Counted from the stretch's first letter, positions 7,679 to 14,680 are shown. The stretch is 17,848 bases of DNA from an uncultured Collinsella sp. (GCA_900542175.1 UQNC01000039.1:1-17848); one strand, 5' to 3'. The notes: generated by a model from the sequence alone, not told the origin. Numbers and translations are program-made.

Positions 7679-8035
7679 CTAATCGTCGGGGGTTTCGATT
7701 TCGATACTTGCGATGTCGAGTTCGCGGCCGTGCAGCAGGCGCACGTTGGCGCCGCCACATTGGGGACAGCGGCAATGGAAGCGATCGTGCTCAAAGACCT
7801 CCCCGCAGTCCAGACACTCGCTTTGTGGATGGACTTCCTCCACGGCAAGCTCGCAGCCTCGCGTGAGCGGGTCCTCATCGCGAAATGTCTCCCACGCAAA
7901 GTCGAGCGCCTCGCGCACAACTTCGGTCATATCCCCGATACGCAGCGTTACCAAAACGGCGCGCGAGGCCCCCGCCCCACGCGCCGCGCGAATCACTGTA
8001 TCGAGTATGCCGTTGACAATGCCAACCTCGTGCAT
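7679..8035 (-). CDS. hypA: Nickel metallochaperone HypA
   Basis: HypA binds nickel through its N-terminal Met-His-Glu and partners HypB in hydrogenase maturation. The 118-residue protein starts MHEVGIV and has the structural zinc site C74-x2-C77 and C90-x2-C93 (CLDCG and CRCPQCGG), as expected. The ATG at 8033-8035 has GAGGAG upstream, lying inside the last codons of tatC, only 6 nt after the tatC stop. This suggests translational coupling with tatC. Confidence 0.95.
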   Translation of the reverse strand: MHEVGIVNGILDTVIRAARGAGASRAVLVTLRIGDMTEVVREALDFAWETFRDEDPLTRGCELAVEEVHPQSECLDCGEVFEHDRFHCRCPQCGGANVRLLHGRELDIASIEIETPDD

Positions 8036-8041
8036 ACCGAT

Positions 8042-8833
8042 TTACTCCTCGTCGTCCTCATCGTCCGAGAACAGGTCCAGACGGCTCACAAACAAGCCCT
8101 CCTTGCCCTCGCGCGCGGTAATGACCACGCGGGCAATGGCGAGCGAAATCTCGTAGAGCGAGAGCAGGGCACCATACATGAGGCCCAGCGTAACGGGCGA
8201 GCCGTCGGGCGTAATCACAGCCGAGCCCACAAGCAGGCCCACGTACACGTAGCGCCAGGCGCCGCGGAAGGCCGCGTAGGACACGATGTGGAAAACGGAC
8301 AGGTAGAAGATGATGAGCGGCAGCTCAAACGCCACGCCAAAGCCGATCATAAAGAGCAGCTCCATGTTGACGTAGTTCTCCAGGTCGGGCAGCGCCGTGG
8401 CGACGGCCGAGGTCTCGCCGATAAGCCACTCAAAGCCCGCCGGGATGATGATGAAATAGCAGAAGATGGCGCCCAGGAAGAACAGCACCGTCGAGGCGAG
8501 CACCGTGGGCACGACCCATTTGCGCTCGTTGGGACGCAGTGCCGGCAGGAAAAATGCCAGAATCTGCCAGATGATCATGGGCGTGCACATGACCACGGCC
8601 ATCTTGATGGCCAGCGAGAAGCGCAGGCCAAAGCCGCCGAGCGTGGTGGTGATGTAGAACTTACCGTCCGGCACAAAGGAACGGATGGGGTCTTCCAGGA
8701 TGTCGAGCACCACGGGCGTGGCGAAATACAGCACGATGGCGGCGGCAAACACCGACACGACCACGATGGTCAGGCGGCGACGGAGCTCTCCCAGGTGATC
8801 GAAGAGCGGCATACGCGCAGGTCCGATAGGCAT
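8042..8833 (-). CDS. tatC: Twin-arginine translocase receptor TatC
   Basis: TatC is the membrane receptor for folded proteins with twin-arginine signals. The 263-residue protein has about six hydrophobic segments and the classic conserved spots: HLGELRRRL (13-21), RPNERKW (100-106), FELPL with E170, and TPDGSP with D210, close to the E. coli numbering. The C-terminal tail is cytosolic and highly acidic (DDEDDEE). The ATG overlaps the tatA stop by one base (TAATG), with GGGAGG about 10 nt upstream, so the two are coupled. hypA follows after 6 nt, linking export and hydrogenase maturation in one transcript. Confidence 0.97.
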   Translation of the reverse strand: MPIGPARMPLFDHLGELRRRLTIVVVSVFAAAIVLYFATPVVLDILEDPIRSFVPDGKFYITTTLGGFGLRFSLAIKMAVVMCTPMIIWQILAFFLPALRPNERKWVVPTVLASTVLFFLGAIFCYFIIIPAGFEWLIGETSAVATALPDLENYVNMELLFMIGFGVAFELPLIIFYLSVFHIVSYAAFRGAWRYVYVGLLVGSAVITPDGSPVTLGLMYGALLSLYEISLAIARVVITAREGKEGLFVSRLDLFSDDEDDEE

Positions 8834-9414
8834 TACTCATCGCCTCCCTTCGGGGCGTCGGCGGCAGCGGCGTCGTCCTCGGCCTCGAGCTCGCGGGCGA
8901 GCTGGTCGACGACGGCCTTGCGCTTGCGGGGACGACGGGCGTAGAGGTCGGCCGTCGTGGGCTCTACCGGCTCGGGCTCGGGCTCCGGTTCTGCAGCAGG
9001 CTCGGGCTCGACGACAGGCTCGGCGGCAGCGGCAGGCTCTGTACCCTCGACCTCATCAACAGCGCCTTCGCCCTCAGCAGCACCCTCGCTCGCGGCCTTC
9101 TCGGCAGCAAGGCGGGCACGACGCTCGGCAAAGGTCTCCTTCTTGGCGGGCGCTACCGTCTCGGCGGCATCCTCGTCCGCATCGGAATCGTCATCGACGG
9201 CAGCCTTCTTGGGCTTGACCGGAGCCGAAGCGGCCTCGCTTACCGGATCGATGATCTCGGACTGGACAACCGCCGTCATCTTTTCCTGCGTCTCGCGGAA
9301 CTGACGGATGGCACGGCCGATCGTACGGCCCATCTGCGGGAGCTTATCCGGGCCAAACAGCAAAAAGCCGAAGACCACGATGATTGCCAGCTCACCTTCT
9401 CCAATACCAAACAC
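8833..9414 (-). CDS. tatA: TatA/TatB-family translocase subunit with long acidic tail
   Basis: The start is GTG at 9412-9414, with GGAGG (9420-9424) 5 nt upstream. An in-frame ATG at 9459 would add an unlikely N-terminus before FGIGEGEL. This gives 193 residues, more than twice the usual 60-90 of TatA. Residues 1-40 are a standard Tat segment: a short N-terminus, one membrane helix (about 8-20), FGPDKLP hinge and an amphipathic helix (RTIGRAIRQFRE). FGPDKLP is more TatB-like than the FGTKKL of classic TatA, so one protein may serve both roles; the names overlap. The tail is Ala/Glu/Pro-rich with an EP-repeat stretch, a basic patch (RRPRKRK) and an acidic end, probably disordered and cytosolic. 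No second tatA is seen nearby. Confidence 0.88.
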   Translation of the reverse strand: MFGIGEGELAIIVVFGFLLFGPDKLPQMGRTIGRAIRQFRETQEKMTAVVQSEIIDPVSEAASAPVKPKKAAVDDDSDADEDAAETVAPAKKETFAERRARLAAEKAASEGAAEGEGAVDEVEGTEPAAAAEPVVEPEPAAEPEPEPEPVEPTTADLYARRPRKRKAVVDQLARELEAEDDAAAADAPKGGDE

Positions 9415-9489
9415 ACATACCTCCAAGGCTCGATGTGATTCGAGCCCGCACCGCGCCATTCGGCCGGAACTCGTCTATTCATTCGGTCA

Positions 9490-9495
9490 AGTATA
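9490..9495 (-). promoter_or_regulatory. Possible -10 for the tat-hyp-topA transcript
   Basis: TATACT on the minus strand (5/6 match) lies about 75 nt upstream of the tatA GTG. It directly abuts an 11-bp hairpin (9496-9523). A convincing -35 is not visible. Confidence 0.35.
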
Positions 9496-9523
9496 GCGCC
9501 CGGACGCCAAAACGTCCGAGCGC
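9496..9523. repeat. Short hairpin between the STAS gene and tatA
   Basis: The stem GCGC-C-CGGACG / CGTCCG-A-GCGC has 10 of 11 positions paired around a CCAAAA loop. There is no T-run after it on the minus strand, so it is a weak terminator candidate at best. It could also be an operator next to the possible TATACT promoter. Confidence 0.4.
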
Positions 9524-9566
9524 ATCACAAACATATGCCAAACGGCACGCCCTTTTGGGGCAAAGA

Positions 9567-9881
9567 TTATGCAGCGGTGATCGAAATCTCCTGGTCGACA
9601 CCCAACAGCTGAACCACGCGCATCACCGGGGGCTGCACATTGGTGCAGCTAAAGCGCTTGCCGTGGTCAACCGCGTGGTGCGCGGCGCCCACGAGCACGC
9701 CAATGCCCGTCGAATCGATGTAGCTCACCTGGGCAAAATCGAGCTCAACGGCCTCGGTGGGCTGCTCGAGTGCCAGGTCGATGGCATTGCGCAGGCTATC
9801 GGCGTTAGAGATATCGATCTCACCGGTCACCTTAATGGTGTAGAGCTCTGGCGTGGGGTTGGTGGAAATACCCAAATCCAT
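9567..9881 (-). CDS. STAS-domain anti-sigma factor antagonist-like protein
   Basis: This is a 104-residue single STAS domain of the SpoIIAA/RsbV type. The phosphorylation site is visible as YIDSTGIGVLV with Ser57 after Asp56, and VTGEIDISNADSLR (18-31) is the typical N-terminal half. Such proteins release an anti-sigma kinase from its sigma factor when unphosphorylated. No kinase, phosphatase or sigma gene is adjacent, so it is an orphan whose partners lie elsewhere. The ATG at 9879-9881 has AAAGGAG 7 nt upstream. It lies 51 nt after the aminotransferase gene and about 150 nt before tatA, so it may be separately transcribed. Confidence 0.88.
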   Translation of the reverse strand: MDLGISTNPTPELYTIKVTGEIDISNADSLRNAIDLALEQPTEAVELDFAQVSYIDSTGIGVLVGAAHHAVDHGKRFSCTNVQPPVMRVVQLLGVDQEISITAA

Positions 9882-9932
9882 GTATACGCTCCTTTACGTA
9901 TCGAAAGTGCGGATAGTACGGGAAGCCGCGCG

Positions 9933-11237
9933 TTAGGCGCGCTCGGCACGCGCAAGCTCGGCAGCGACAAGCTTAACGGCCAGCACCAGCACATCGAGCG
10001 CGGCCTCTAGGTCCTCGACCGTGGGATAGCTCGGCGCGATGCGGATGTTGGTGTCGCGCGGGTCCTTGCCATAGGGCCAGGTAGCACCTGCCGGCGTGAG
10101 CTTGACGCCCAGGTCGGCGCAAAGCGCGGCGACCTTCTGGGCCGAGCCCTCGGGACCATCGAAGCTCACAAAGTAGCCGCCGCGGGGATGCGTCCAGGTG
10201 GCACAACCCGTGTCGCCCAAGCCCTCGGTGAGCTTGCGCTCGACGGACTCAAAGCGCGGGCGCAGGAACTCGGCATGCTTTTTCATGTGCTCCTTGACCG
10301 CCTCGATGGTGGGGAGGAAACGCACGTGACGCAGCTGGTTGAGTTTGTCGGCGCTGATCAGGCCGGCCTTGAGGCGCTTGGAGAACTCGGCGATGACCGC
10401 GGGGCTCGCACCGATAAAGCCGATGCCGGCACCCGGGAAGGTGATCTTGGACGTCGAGGCAAAGGCCACCACGCGGTCCTCGGTGCCCGCCGCGCGGGCA
10501 AGATCGAAGATGTTGGCGAGCTCGTCGGTCTCGTCGTACAGGTCGTGCACGCAGTAGGCGTTGTCCCAGAAGATGCGGAAATCGGGCGCGGCCGTGGGCA
10601 TCTCGACCAGGCGACGCACGGTGTCCTCGCTAAATGTGATGCCCGTGGGGTTGGAATACTTGGGCACGCACCAGATGCCCTTGATGGAGTCGTCGGTGGC
10701 AACCAGGCGCTCAACCTCGGCCATGTCGGGGCCGTTGTCGGTCATCGCGACGGGGACGTTCTCGATGCCCAAGTCGGCGGTGATGCCAAAGTGGCGATCG
10801 TAGCCGGGAACGGGGCACAGGAACTTGACCTTCTTGCCGTCGTGCGCGGCCTCGTAGGCGTCCCAGGGCTCGCTGCCGCACGAGCCACAGCGCCAGAACA
10901 TGCCGGCGATGTCATGCTCGATCAAAAGGCTCGACGAACCCAGCACGAGTGTCTGCTCGGCGGGGCAGCCCAGGAACTCCCCTGCCAACTTGCGTGCCGA
11001 AGGAATACCCTCGAAGCAGCCGTAGTTGGAGCAGTCGACGCTGCCGTCGTGCAGATCGGCATCGGCATTGAGGATATCGAGCATGGGGCGCGAGATGTCC
11101 ACCTGGGAGGGCGACGGCTTGCCGCGGGCCATATCGAGCGCCAGACCCTTGGCCTTGACCTCGGCGACCTCGGCCTTGAGCGCCTCGATGGCGGCATCGA
11201 GTTCGGTGGTTTCCATCTTCTGGTAGATCGTCTGCAT
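9933..11237 (-). CDS. PLP-dependent aminotransferase, probably aspartate aminotransferase (class I fold, subgroup Ic type)
   Basis: The 434-residue protein carries fold-type I aminotransferase landmarks. PLP Lys264 lies in STSKITFPGAGIGF, Asp225 and Tyr228 in FWDNAYCVHD contact the ring nitrogen and phenolic oxygen, and NPTG is at 196-199. MARGKPSPSQVDISRPML (36-53) and FEGIPSARKLAGEFLG near the start resemble the family described as a novel class of aspartate aminotransferase in Corynebacterium glutamicum. The likely reaction is aspartate plus 2-oxoglutarate to oxaloacetate plus glutamate; substrate is inferred. The ATG at 11235-11237 has GAAAGG about 8 nt upstream; an internal Met8 is a weaker alternative. 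It appears monocistronic, with a -10-like TATACT at 11279-11284. Confidence 0.85.
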   Translation of the reverse strand: MQTIYQKMETTELDAAIEALKAEVAEVKAKGLALDMARGKPSPSQVDISRPMLDILNADADLHDGSVDCSNYGCFEGIPSARKLAGEFLGCPAEQTLVLGSSSLLIEHDIAGMFWRCGSCGSEPWDAYEAAHDGKKVKFLCPVPGYDRHFGITADLGIENVPVAMTDNGPDMAEVERLVATDDSIKGIWCVPKYSNPTGITFSEDTVRRLVEMPTAAPDFRIFWDNAYCVHDLYDETDELANIFDLARAAGTEDRVVAFASTSKITFPGAGIGFIGASPAVIAEFSKRLKAGLISADKLNQLRHVRFLPTIEAVKEHMKKHAEFLRPRFESVERKLTEGLGDTGCATWTHPRGGYFVSFDGPEGSAQKVAALCADLGVKLTPAGATWPYGKDPRDTNIRIAPSYPTVEDLEAALDVLVLAVKLVAAELARAERA

Positions 11238-11278
11238 GGGTGCGACCTTTCGCGAAGCGGGACGTTGCAGTTCGTCTA

Positions 11279-11284
11279 AGTATA
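11279..11284 (-). promoter_or_regulatory. Possible -10 for the aminotransferase gene
   Basis: TATACT on the minus strand lies about 42 nt upstream of the ATG. No clear -35 is seen. It faces a TGA-TAGATT extended -10-like sequence for the plus-strand gene at 11315-11323. Confidence 0.35.
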
Positions 11285-11314
11285 GACCGCCACCGCCGCA
11301 ACGTTATGAAGCCG

Positions 11315-11323
11315 TGATAGATT
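11315..11323 (+). promoter_or_regulatory. Possible extended -10 for the 84-residue ORF
   Basis: TGA-TAGATT matches an extended -10 (TGn plus 4/6). It would give a leader of roughly 57 nt to the ATG at 11387. The evidence is weak and purely positional. Confidence 0.3.
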
Positions 11324-11386
11324 AAGTCCATCGCAATAAATTACGAATCGCCGCGCATGCCGGCGTGGGGCGCCCAAGGAGGCACT

Positions 11387-11641
11387 ATGGAGTACGGATT
11401 GTTCCAGGCCGAGGAATTCGGTGACCTGCAGCGCCTGGTCGACGGACTGTTTTACGACCGCCACGCCATCGACCGGCTTGACCTAATCGTGCAGGCCGAG
11501 ATCTTGGACCTGGCACCCGATCTCATGGAAATCGTCAACCTGCTACCGCCCGGCTATTACGACCGCCAGTCGCTGTGTGACCAGCTTAACTCGGCCCTAG
11601 CCGCCCACGGCTGGGGCGCCGTCTACGGAACGGTGGAATAA
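11387..11641 (+). CDS. Small protein of unknown function (84 residues)
   Basis: The ATG at 11387 has AAGGAGG (11376-11382) only 4 nt upstream, a strong site that makes this start preferable to the longer in-frame ATG at 11357. The protein is soluble and acidic, with no signal peptide or membrane segment. It has two Leu/Asp-rich amphipathic helix-like stretches (LQRLVDGLFYDRHAIDRLDL and AEILDLAPDLMEIVNLLPPG), then YYDRQSLCDQLNSALAAHGW. I do not recognise the family. It is divergent from the aminotransferase and convergent with nhaA. A possible terminator follows at 11640-11688. Confidence 0.75.
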   Translation: MEYGLFQAEEFGDLQRLVDGLFYDRHAIDRLDLIVQAEILDLAPDLMEIVNLLPPGYYDRQSLCDQLNSALAAHGWGAVYGTVE

Positions 11642-11694
11642 GCCTCGAGGCCGGCGATTTGGCCCGCTTCCCGACCTTGGCGAGGCTTGTTTTA
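11640..11694 (+). terminator. Possible terminator after the 84-residue ORF
   Basis: AAGCCTCG (11640-11647) pairs with CGAGGCTT (11681-11688), followed by GTTTTA. The 33-nt interior can form a small GGCC/GGCC hairpin. The long loop makes it weak. Confidence 0.4.
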
Positions 11695-11700
11695 GGGCTT

Positions 11701-11930
11701 GTGGCCAAAAAAGGGCAAATATGAGTACTGTTACCTTTTTAGTAGCAGCGATTCTTGGTCGAAATCGGCAAAACTCGACTTGAAACTTCCTAATCACCGT
11801 CAGCTAGCGCCAAATTGGAAGTCGATGGTCACTCATTAACGTACAGTTCTTATAACTTTGTTCATTATTTTCCGCACCTAAAATGATACGCCGTTTGTGA
11901 CAGTACTCACAAACGGCGTTTTTTGACCAC
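11701..11930. repeat. Noncoding block with imperfect terminal inverted repeats (MITE-like)
   Basis: The 34-nt ends, 11701-11734 and the reverse complement of 11897-11930, match at 26 of 34 positions. Both read GTGGYC-AAAAAA-9 nt-TGAGTACTGTYAC. The block between 11642 and 12014 has no credible gene and is more AT-rich than its surroundings. Its interior also holds a 7-bp AAAAAGG/CCTTTTT stem (11708-11740) and related CGACTT/AAGTCG segments. The right end overlaps a strong hairpin. No transposase is present; a miniature mobile element, an RNA gene or a paired regulatory site are all possible. Confidence 0.5.
11888..11924. terminator. Intrinsic terminator between the small ORF and nhaA
   Basis: Perfect 13-bp stem ACGCCGTTTGTGA / TCACAAACGGCGT with a 6-nt CAGTAC loop. 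It is followed by T6 on the plus strand. In the minus direction the stem is followed by a weaker TATCATTTTA, so it may also end nhaA. Confidence 0.85.
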
Positions 11931-12014
11931 TGGCGTGTCTGGCAGGCGGCAAGCACCGCCCGAATCCGCATTTTGAACGCGCCCGAATCGGTTCTGGAGC
12001 CGGTTTTCGCGCTC

Positions 12015-13373
12015 TTACTCGTCTTTGGGCGCGGGGTGCTTGCAGACCACGCTCATGTAGATCATGCCGAGCACGGCAGCGGTGACCGAACCGGCAAGGA
12101 TGGCGGCCTTGGCAGCTAGAACCTCAAACTGGGCCGTCGGGAAGGCAAGGCCGCTGATGAGGATCGACATGGTAAAGCCGATACCGCCCAGAATGCCCAC
12201 ACCGGCGATCATGTGCCAGTTGACATTATGCGGCAACTCGGAAATCTTGAGTTTAACCAGGGCAAACGTCATGCCAAAGATACCGATCGGCTTGCCCAGC
12301 AGCATGCCAAAGTACACGCCGAGCGTCACCGGGTCGGTGAGCAGCGTGCTCATGTCCACGCCCACCAGGCGAACCTGCGCGTTCACGAACGCAAAGATCG
12401 GCAGGATCACGAAGTTGACCGGCGTGGAGATCAGACGCTCCATGCGGATGAGCGGCGGGGTCACGCGGTGCATGACGCGCTCGACCTTGGTGGTCGAGAC
12501 GGTAAAGTCATGCTGGCCCAGGATGTGCGCCTCGTCGTCGTAGCGATCATCGAGCAGCGGCAGGCACTCGCCCAGCCAATCGGTGAGGCTATCGAGCTTG
12601 ACACCGCACTTGGCCGGGATGGTAAAGGCCAAGATGACGCCAGCAAGCGTAGCGTGCACGCCGCTCTTGAACATGCAGAACCACAGCAGCAGACCCAGTA
12701 CCGAATACGGGGCAAGGCGGTAGTGCTGCGTCTTGTTGAGCCACACGAGCGCGCAGGTCACAAGCGCGGCGGCGCCCAACCAAAACGGATTGGGGCTCTG
12801 ACCGTAGAAGATGGCGATGGCGGCGATGGAGATGAGGTCGTCGGCGATGGCGAGCGTCGAGAAGAACACGCGCACGCCGTTGGGCACGCGATTGCCCAAA
12901 AGCGACAGCACGCCCAGCGCAAAGGCAATATCGGTTGCCATGGGGATGGCCCAACCGTTGCGGGCGCCGGCATGGTTAAAGATCAGGTAGATGCAGGCGG
13001 GAACGACAACGCCGCCCACGGCCGCCAGCATGGGAAGCATGGCCTGACGCGGATTCTTGAGCTCACCGACCGTCATCTCGTACTTAAGCTCGATGCCCAC
13101 CAACAAAAAGAAAATCGCCATGAGGAAGTCGTTGACGAAAAGCTCAACGGTGAGACCAGCCGTAAGGTTGCCCAGGCCCACATACAGCGGGGTCTCCAAA
13201 AAGTGATGGATGGCCTCGTAGGCATCGGTGTTGGCGCAGATAACGGCGGCGATAGCGGCGAAGACCATGACGGCGGCGGAAATCGTGCCGTTCTCGGCGA
13301 TGCGCTCCCAAATGTCGTGACGTTCAAAGCGCTTGCGCTCACGAACGTTGAACAGCTGCTCAGTTGCTGCCAT
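12015..13373 (-). CDS. nhaA: Na+/H+ antiporter NhaA
   Basis: NhaA exchanges internal Na+ (or Li+) for external protons across the inner membrane. The 452-residue protein has about twelve hydrophobic segments and key residues: FVNDFLMAIFFLLVGIELK (79-97), ATDIAFALG with D148 (E. coli D133), LAIADDLISI with D178-D179 (E. coli D163-D164) and LLGKPIGIF with the late lysine (E. coli K300). Between helices, a charged loop around RYDDEAHILGQHDF makes it longer than E. coli NhaA (388). The ATG at 13371-13373 is chosen over an upstream in-frame ATG at 13427 because AAAGGAG is 6 nt away. It follows ppaC on the same strand, but terminators at 13582-13621 and 13407-13442 suggest separate transcription. 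Confidence 0.95.
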   Translation of the reverse strand: MAATEQLFNVRERKRFERHDIWERIAENGTISAAVMVFAAIAAVICANTDAYEAIHHFLETPLYVGLGNLTAGLTVELFVNDFLMAIFFLLVGIELKYEMTVGELKNPRQAMLPMLAAVGGVVVPACIYLIFNHAGARNGWAIPMATDIAFALGVLSLLGNRVPNGVRVFFSTLAIADDLISIAAIAIFYGQSPNPFWLGAAALVTCALVWLNKTQHYRLAPYSVLGLLLWFCMFKSGVHATLAGVILAFTIPAKCGVKLDSLTDWLGECLPLLDDRYDDEAHILGQHDFTVSTTKVERVMHRVTPPLIRMERLISTPVNFVILPIFAFVNAQVRLVGVDMSTLLTDPVTLGVYFGMLLGKPIGIFGMTFALVKLKISELPHNVNWHMIAGVGILGGIGFTMSILISGLAFPTAQFEVLAAKAAILAGSVTAAVLGMIYMSVVCKHPAPKDE

Positions 13374-13406
13374 GGGCGGCTCCTTTCTCGGGAAAGCTCC
13401 CGTCTT

Positions 13407-13442
13407 AAAAAAGCACGGCCCGCCCAAGTGGCGGCGCCGCGC
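13407..13442 (-). terminator. Terminator-like hairpin in the nhaA leader
   Basis: On the minus strand a GC-rich stem (GCGCGGC with GCCGUGC including one G-U, then CCGCC with GGCGG, one bulged G, loop ACTTG) is followed immediately by TTTTTT. It ends about 34 nt upstream of the nhaA ATG. It is either a second terminator for ppaC or a leader attenuator for nhaA. Confidence 0.65.
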
Positions 13443-13517
13443 TCTAACGTATTACGCTTGCATCTAGCCTACCCTGCACGACAAGCACGCAGGCGTGGCC
13501 GAAAAGCGGAACCACAG

Positions 13518-13538
13518 GTTGAACATTATTTGCTCAAC
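13518..13538. promoter_or_regulatory. Inverted repeat upstream of nhaA, possible operator
   Basis: GTTGAAC-ATTATTT-GCTCAAC: 7-nt arms matching 6 of 7 around an AT-rich centre. It lies between the ppaC terminator and the nhaA leader hairpin, where the nhaA promoter should be. The minus-strand TTGAGC within it could be a -35, but no good -10 follows. Confidence 0.35.
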
Positions 13539-13581
13539 GGCACGGGCACGTCTGTCCAAGAGACGACGCGGCGCCGTGCAC

Positions 13582-13621
13582 AAAAAACGACCGGAGCGCG
13601 GGACGTCCGCGATCCGGTCGT
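13582..13621 (-). terminator. ppaC intrinsic terminator
   Basis: Stem ACGACCGGA / TCCGGTCGT (13587-13595 with 13613-13621), with further CGCGG/CCGCG pairing inside. On the minus strand it is followed by T6 (A-run 13582-13587). It starts 20 nt after the ppaC stop. Confidence 0.9.
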
Positions 13622-13640
13622 GGCGTTTGGTCGACTAAAC

Positions 13641-14564
13641 CTAGCAGCCGGCCATGATGGGGGCAGCGACCTGCTTCTTACGGGAGAGGACACCCGGCAT
13701 CCAGACGCCGTCGTGCTCGTCGGCAATGCCCAGGCCCTTCTGAGCGGCCTCGGTCTCGCCCTCGAGCAGGACCTGCGAGCCCTCCTCCATGATGTCGGTG
13801 ATGCACAGGACAATGCCATCGGCACCCTTCTCGGCGGCGTAGGCACGCATGGCCTCGCGAATCTCGTCGATCATGCCGAGCGCACGACTCTTGTCGACGG
13901 TCTCGTACTGGCCGATGAGCAGCTTCTTGCCGGCGGGCTCGAACATCTTGATGTCGTTGCCGACCATCTCGGCTGCGGTGAAGGAGCCGGACGGACGGGT
14001 GAGGAAGACCTCCATGCCAAACTTGACCGGGTCGACACCCACCTGCTCGCCGAGCTTGGCGGCGACAGCGCGGTCGACATCGGTGGTGGTGGGACTCTTG
14101 AGCATGAGCGTGTCGGTCATCATGGCCGAGAGCAGCAGCTTGGCCTGGACGTCGGAAAGCTCAACGCCGAGCACGCCGGCGAGCTTGGTGACGATGGTGC
14201 AGCTGGAACCCCAGGGCAGGCAGATGTAGTGCAGCGGGCCGGCGGTCTCGAAATCGCCGATGCGGTGATGATCGACGACGCCAAAGACCGTGGCGTCCTT
14301 AAGGCCGGCGACAGACTGGGCGGACTCGTTGTGGTCGGTGAGGACGACGAGCTGGCCGGCCTCGACGGACTCGATCACGCGGGGCTCGGCAATGCCGGCG
14401 TCGGCAAGCAGCTTGGCGGACTCGGCCGGAAGCTGACCAAGGGCGCAGGCCTCGTAGGTGTTGCCGGCATACTCAACCTGGTTGAGTAGCTGGGACAGGA
14501 CGACGGCGCTCATGATGGCGTCGTTATCGGGGTTCTGGTGACCAAAGACAAGAACGTTTGCCAT
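13641..14564 (-). CDS. ppaC: Manganese-dependent inorganic pyrophosphatase (family II)
   Basis: It hydrolyses pyrophosphate to two phosphates, pulling biosynthetic reactions forward in the cytoplasm. The 307-residue length is typical of the compact family II enzyme without CBS domains. Metal ligands are visible: H9, D13 and D15 in GHQNPDNDA (the common form is NPDTDS/A), D77 in LTDHNE, the DHH triad D98-H99-H100, and D151 in MMTDTLMLKSPTTT. The C-terminal substrate motif SRKKQVAAPI begins at residue 294. The ATG at 14562-14564 has TGGAGGA 6 nt upstream. It is followed by its own strong terminator. Confidence 0.96.
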   Translation of the reverse strand: MANVLVFGHQNPDNDAIMSAVVLSQLLNQVEYAGNTYEACALGQLPAESAKLLADAGIAEPRVIESVEAGQLVVLTDHNESAQSVAGLKDATVFGVVDHHRIGDFETAGPLHYICLPWGSSCTIVTKLAGVLGVELSDVQAKLLLSAMMTDTLMLKSPTTTDVDRAVAAKLGEQVGVDPVKFGMEVFLTRPSGSFTAAEMVGNDIKMFEPAGKKLLIGQYETVDKSRALGMIDEIREAMRAYAAEKGADGIVLCITDIMEEGSQVLLEGETEAAQKGLGIADEHDGVWMPGVLSRKKQVAAPIMAGC

Positions 14565-14680
14565 GGATATCCTCCACTTGATATGTGTACTTGGACGTAG
14601 CTATGGTAGCACGCTGACGCCGAACCTTATGAGACGGAAGGGTCGCGGCACAATTTGGGGCAAGCGCTGAGGCGAGGTCA

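Noticed and set aside
7577..8944. 455-codon plus-strand ORF opposite hypA/tatC
   Set aside because: His/Gln/Arg-rich shadow of genes with intact catalytic motifs on the other strand.
10188..11279. 363-codon plus-strand ORF opposite the aminotransferase
   Set aside because: Antisense shadow; no recognisable domain and it covers the aminotransferase start.
11597..11797. 66-codon minus-strand ORF in the noncoding block
   Set aside because: It overlaps the end of the 84-residue gene, lacks a ribosome binding site and shows no protein-like pattern.
13374..13427. N-terminal extension of nhaA
   Set aside because: It would run through the leader terminator hairpin and lacks a ribosome binding site; AAAGGAG precedes the ATG at 13373.
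13374..13581. Known nhaA-type ion riboswitch upstream of nhaA
   Set aside because: I could not match the sequence to the reported motifs; only a hairpin with a T-run and a palindrome are visible, so no riboswitch is annotated.
12213..14489. 758-codon plus-strand ORF opposite nhaA and ppaC
   Set aside because: It spans two unrelated well-supported genes and their terminator; the composition is that of an antisense shadow.
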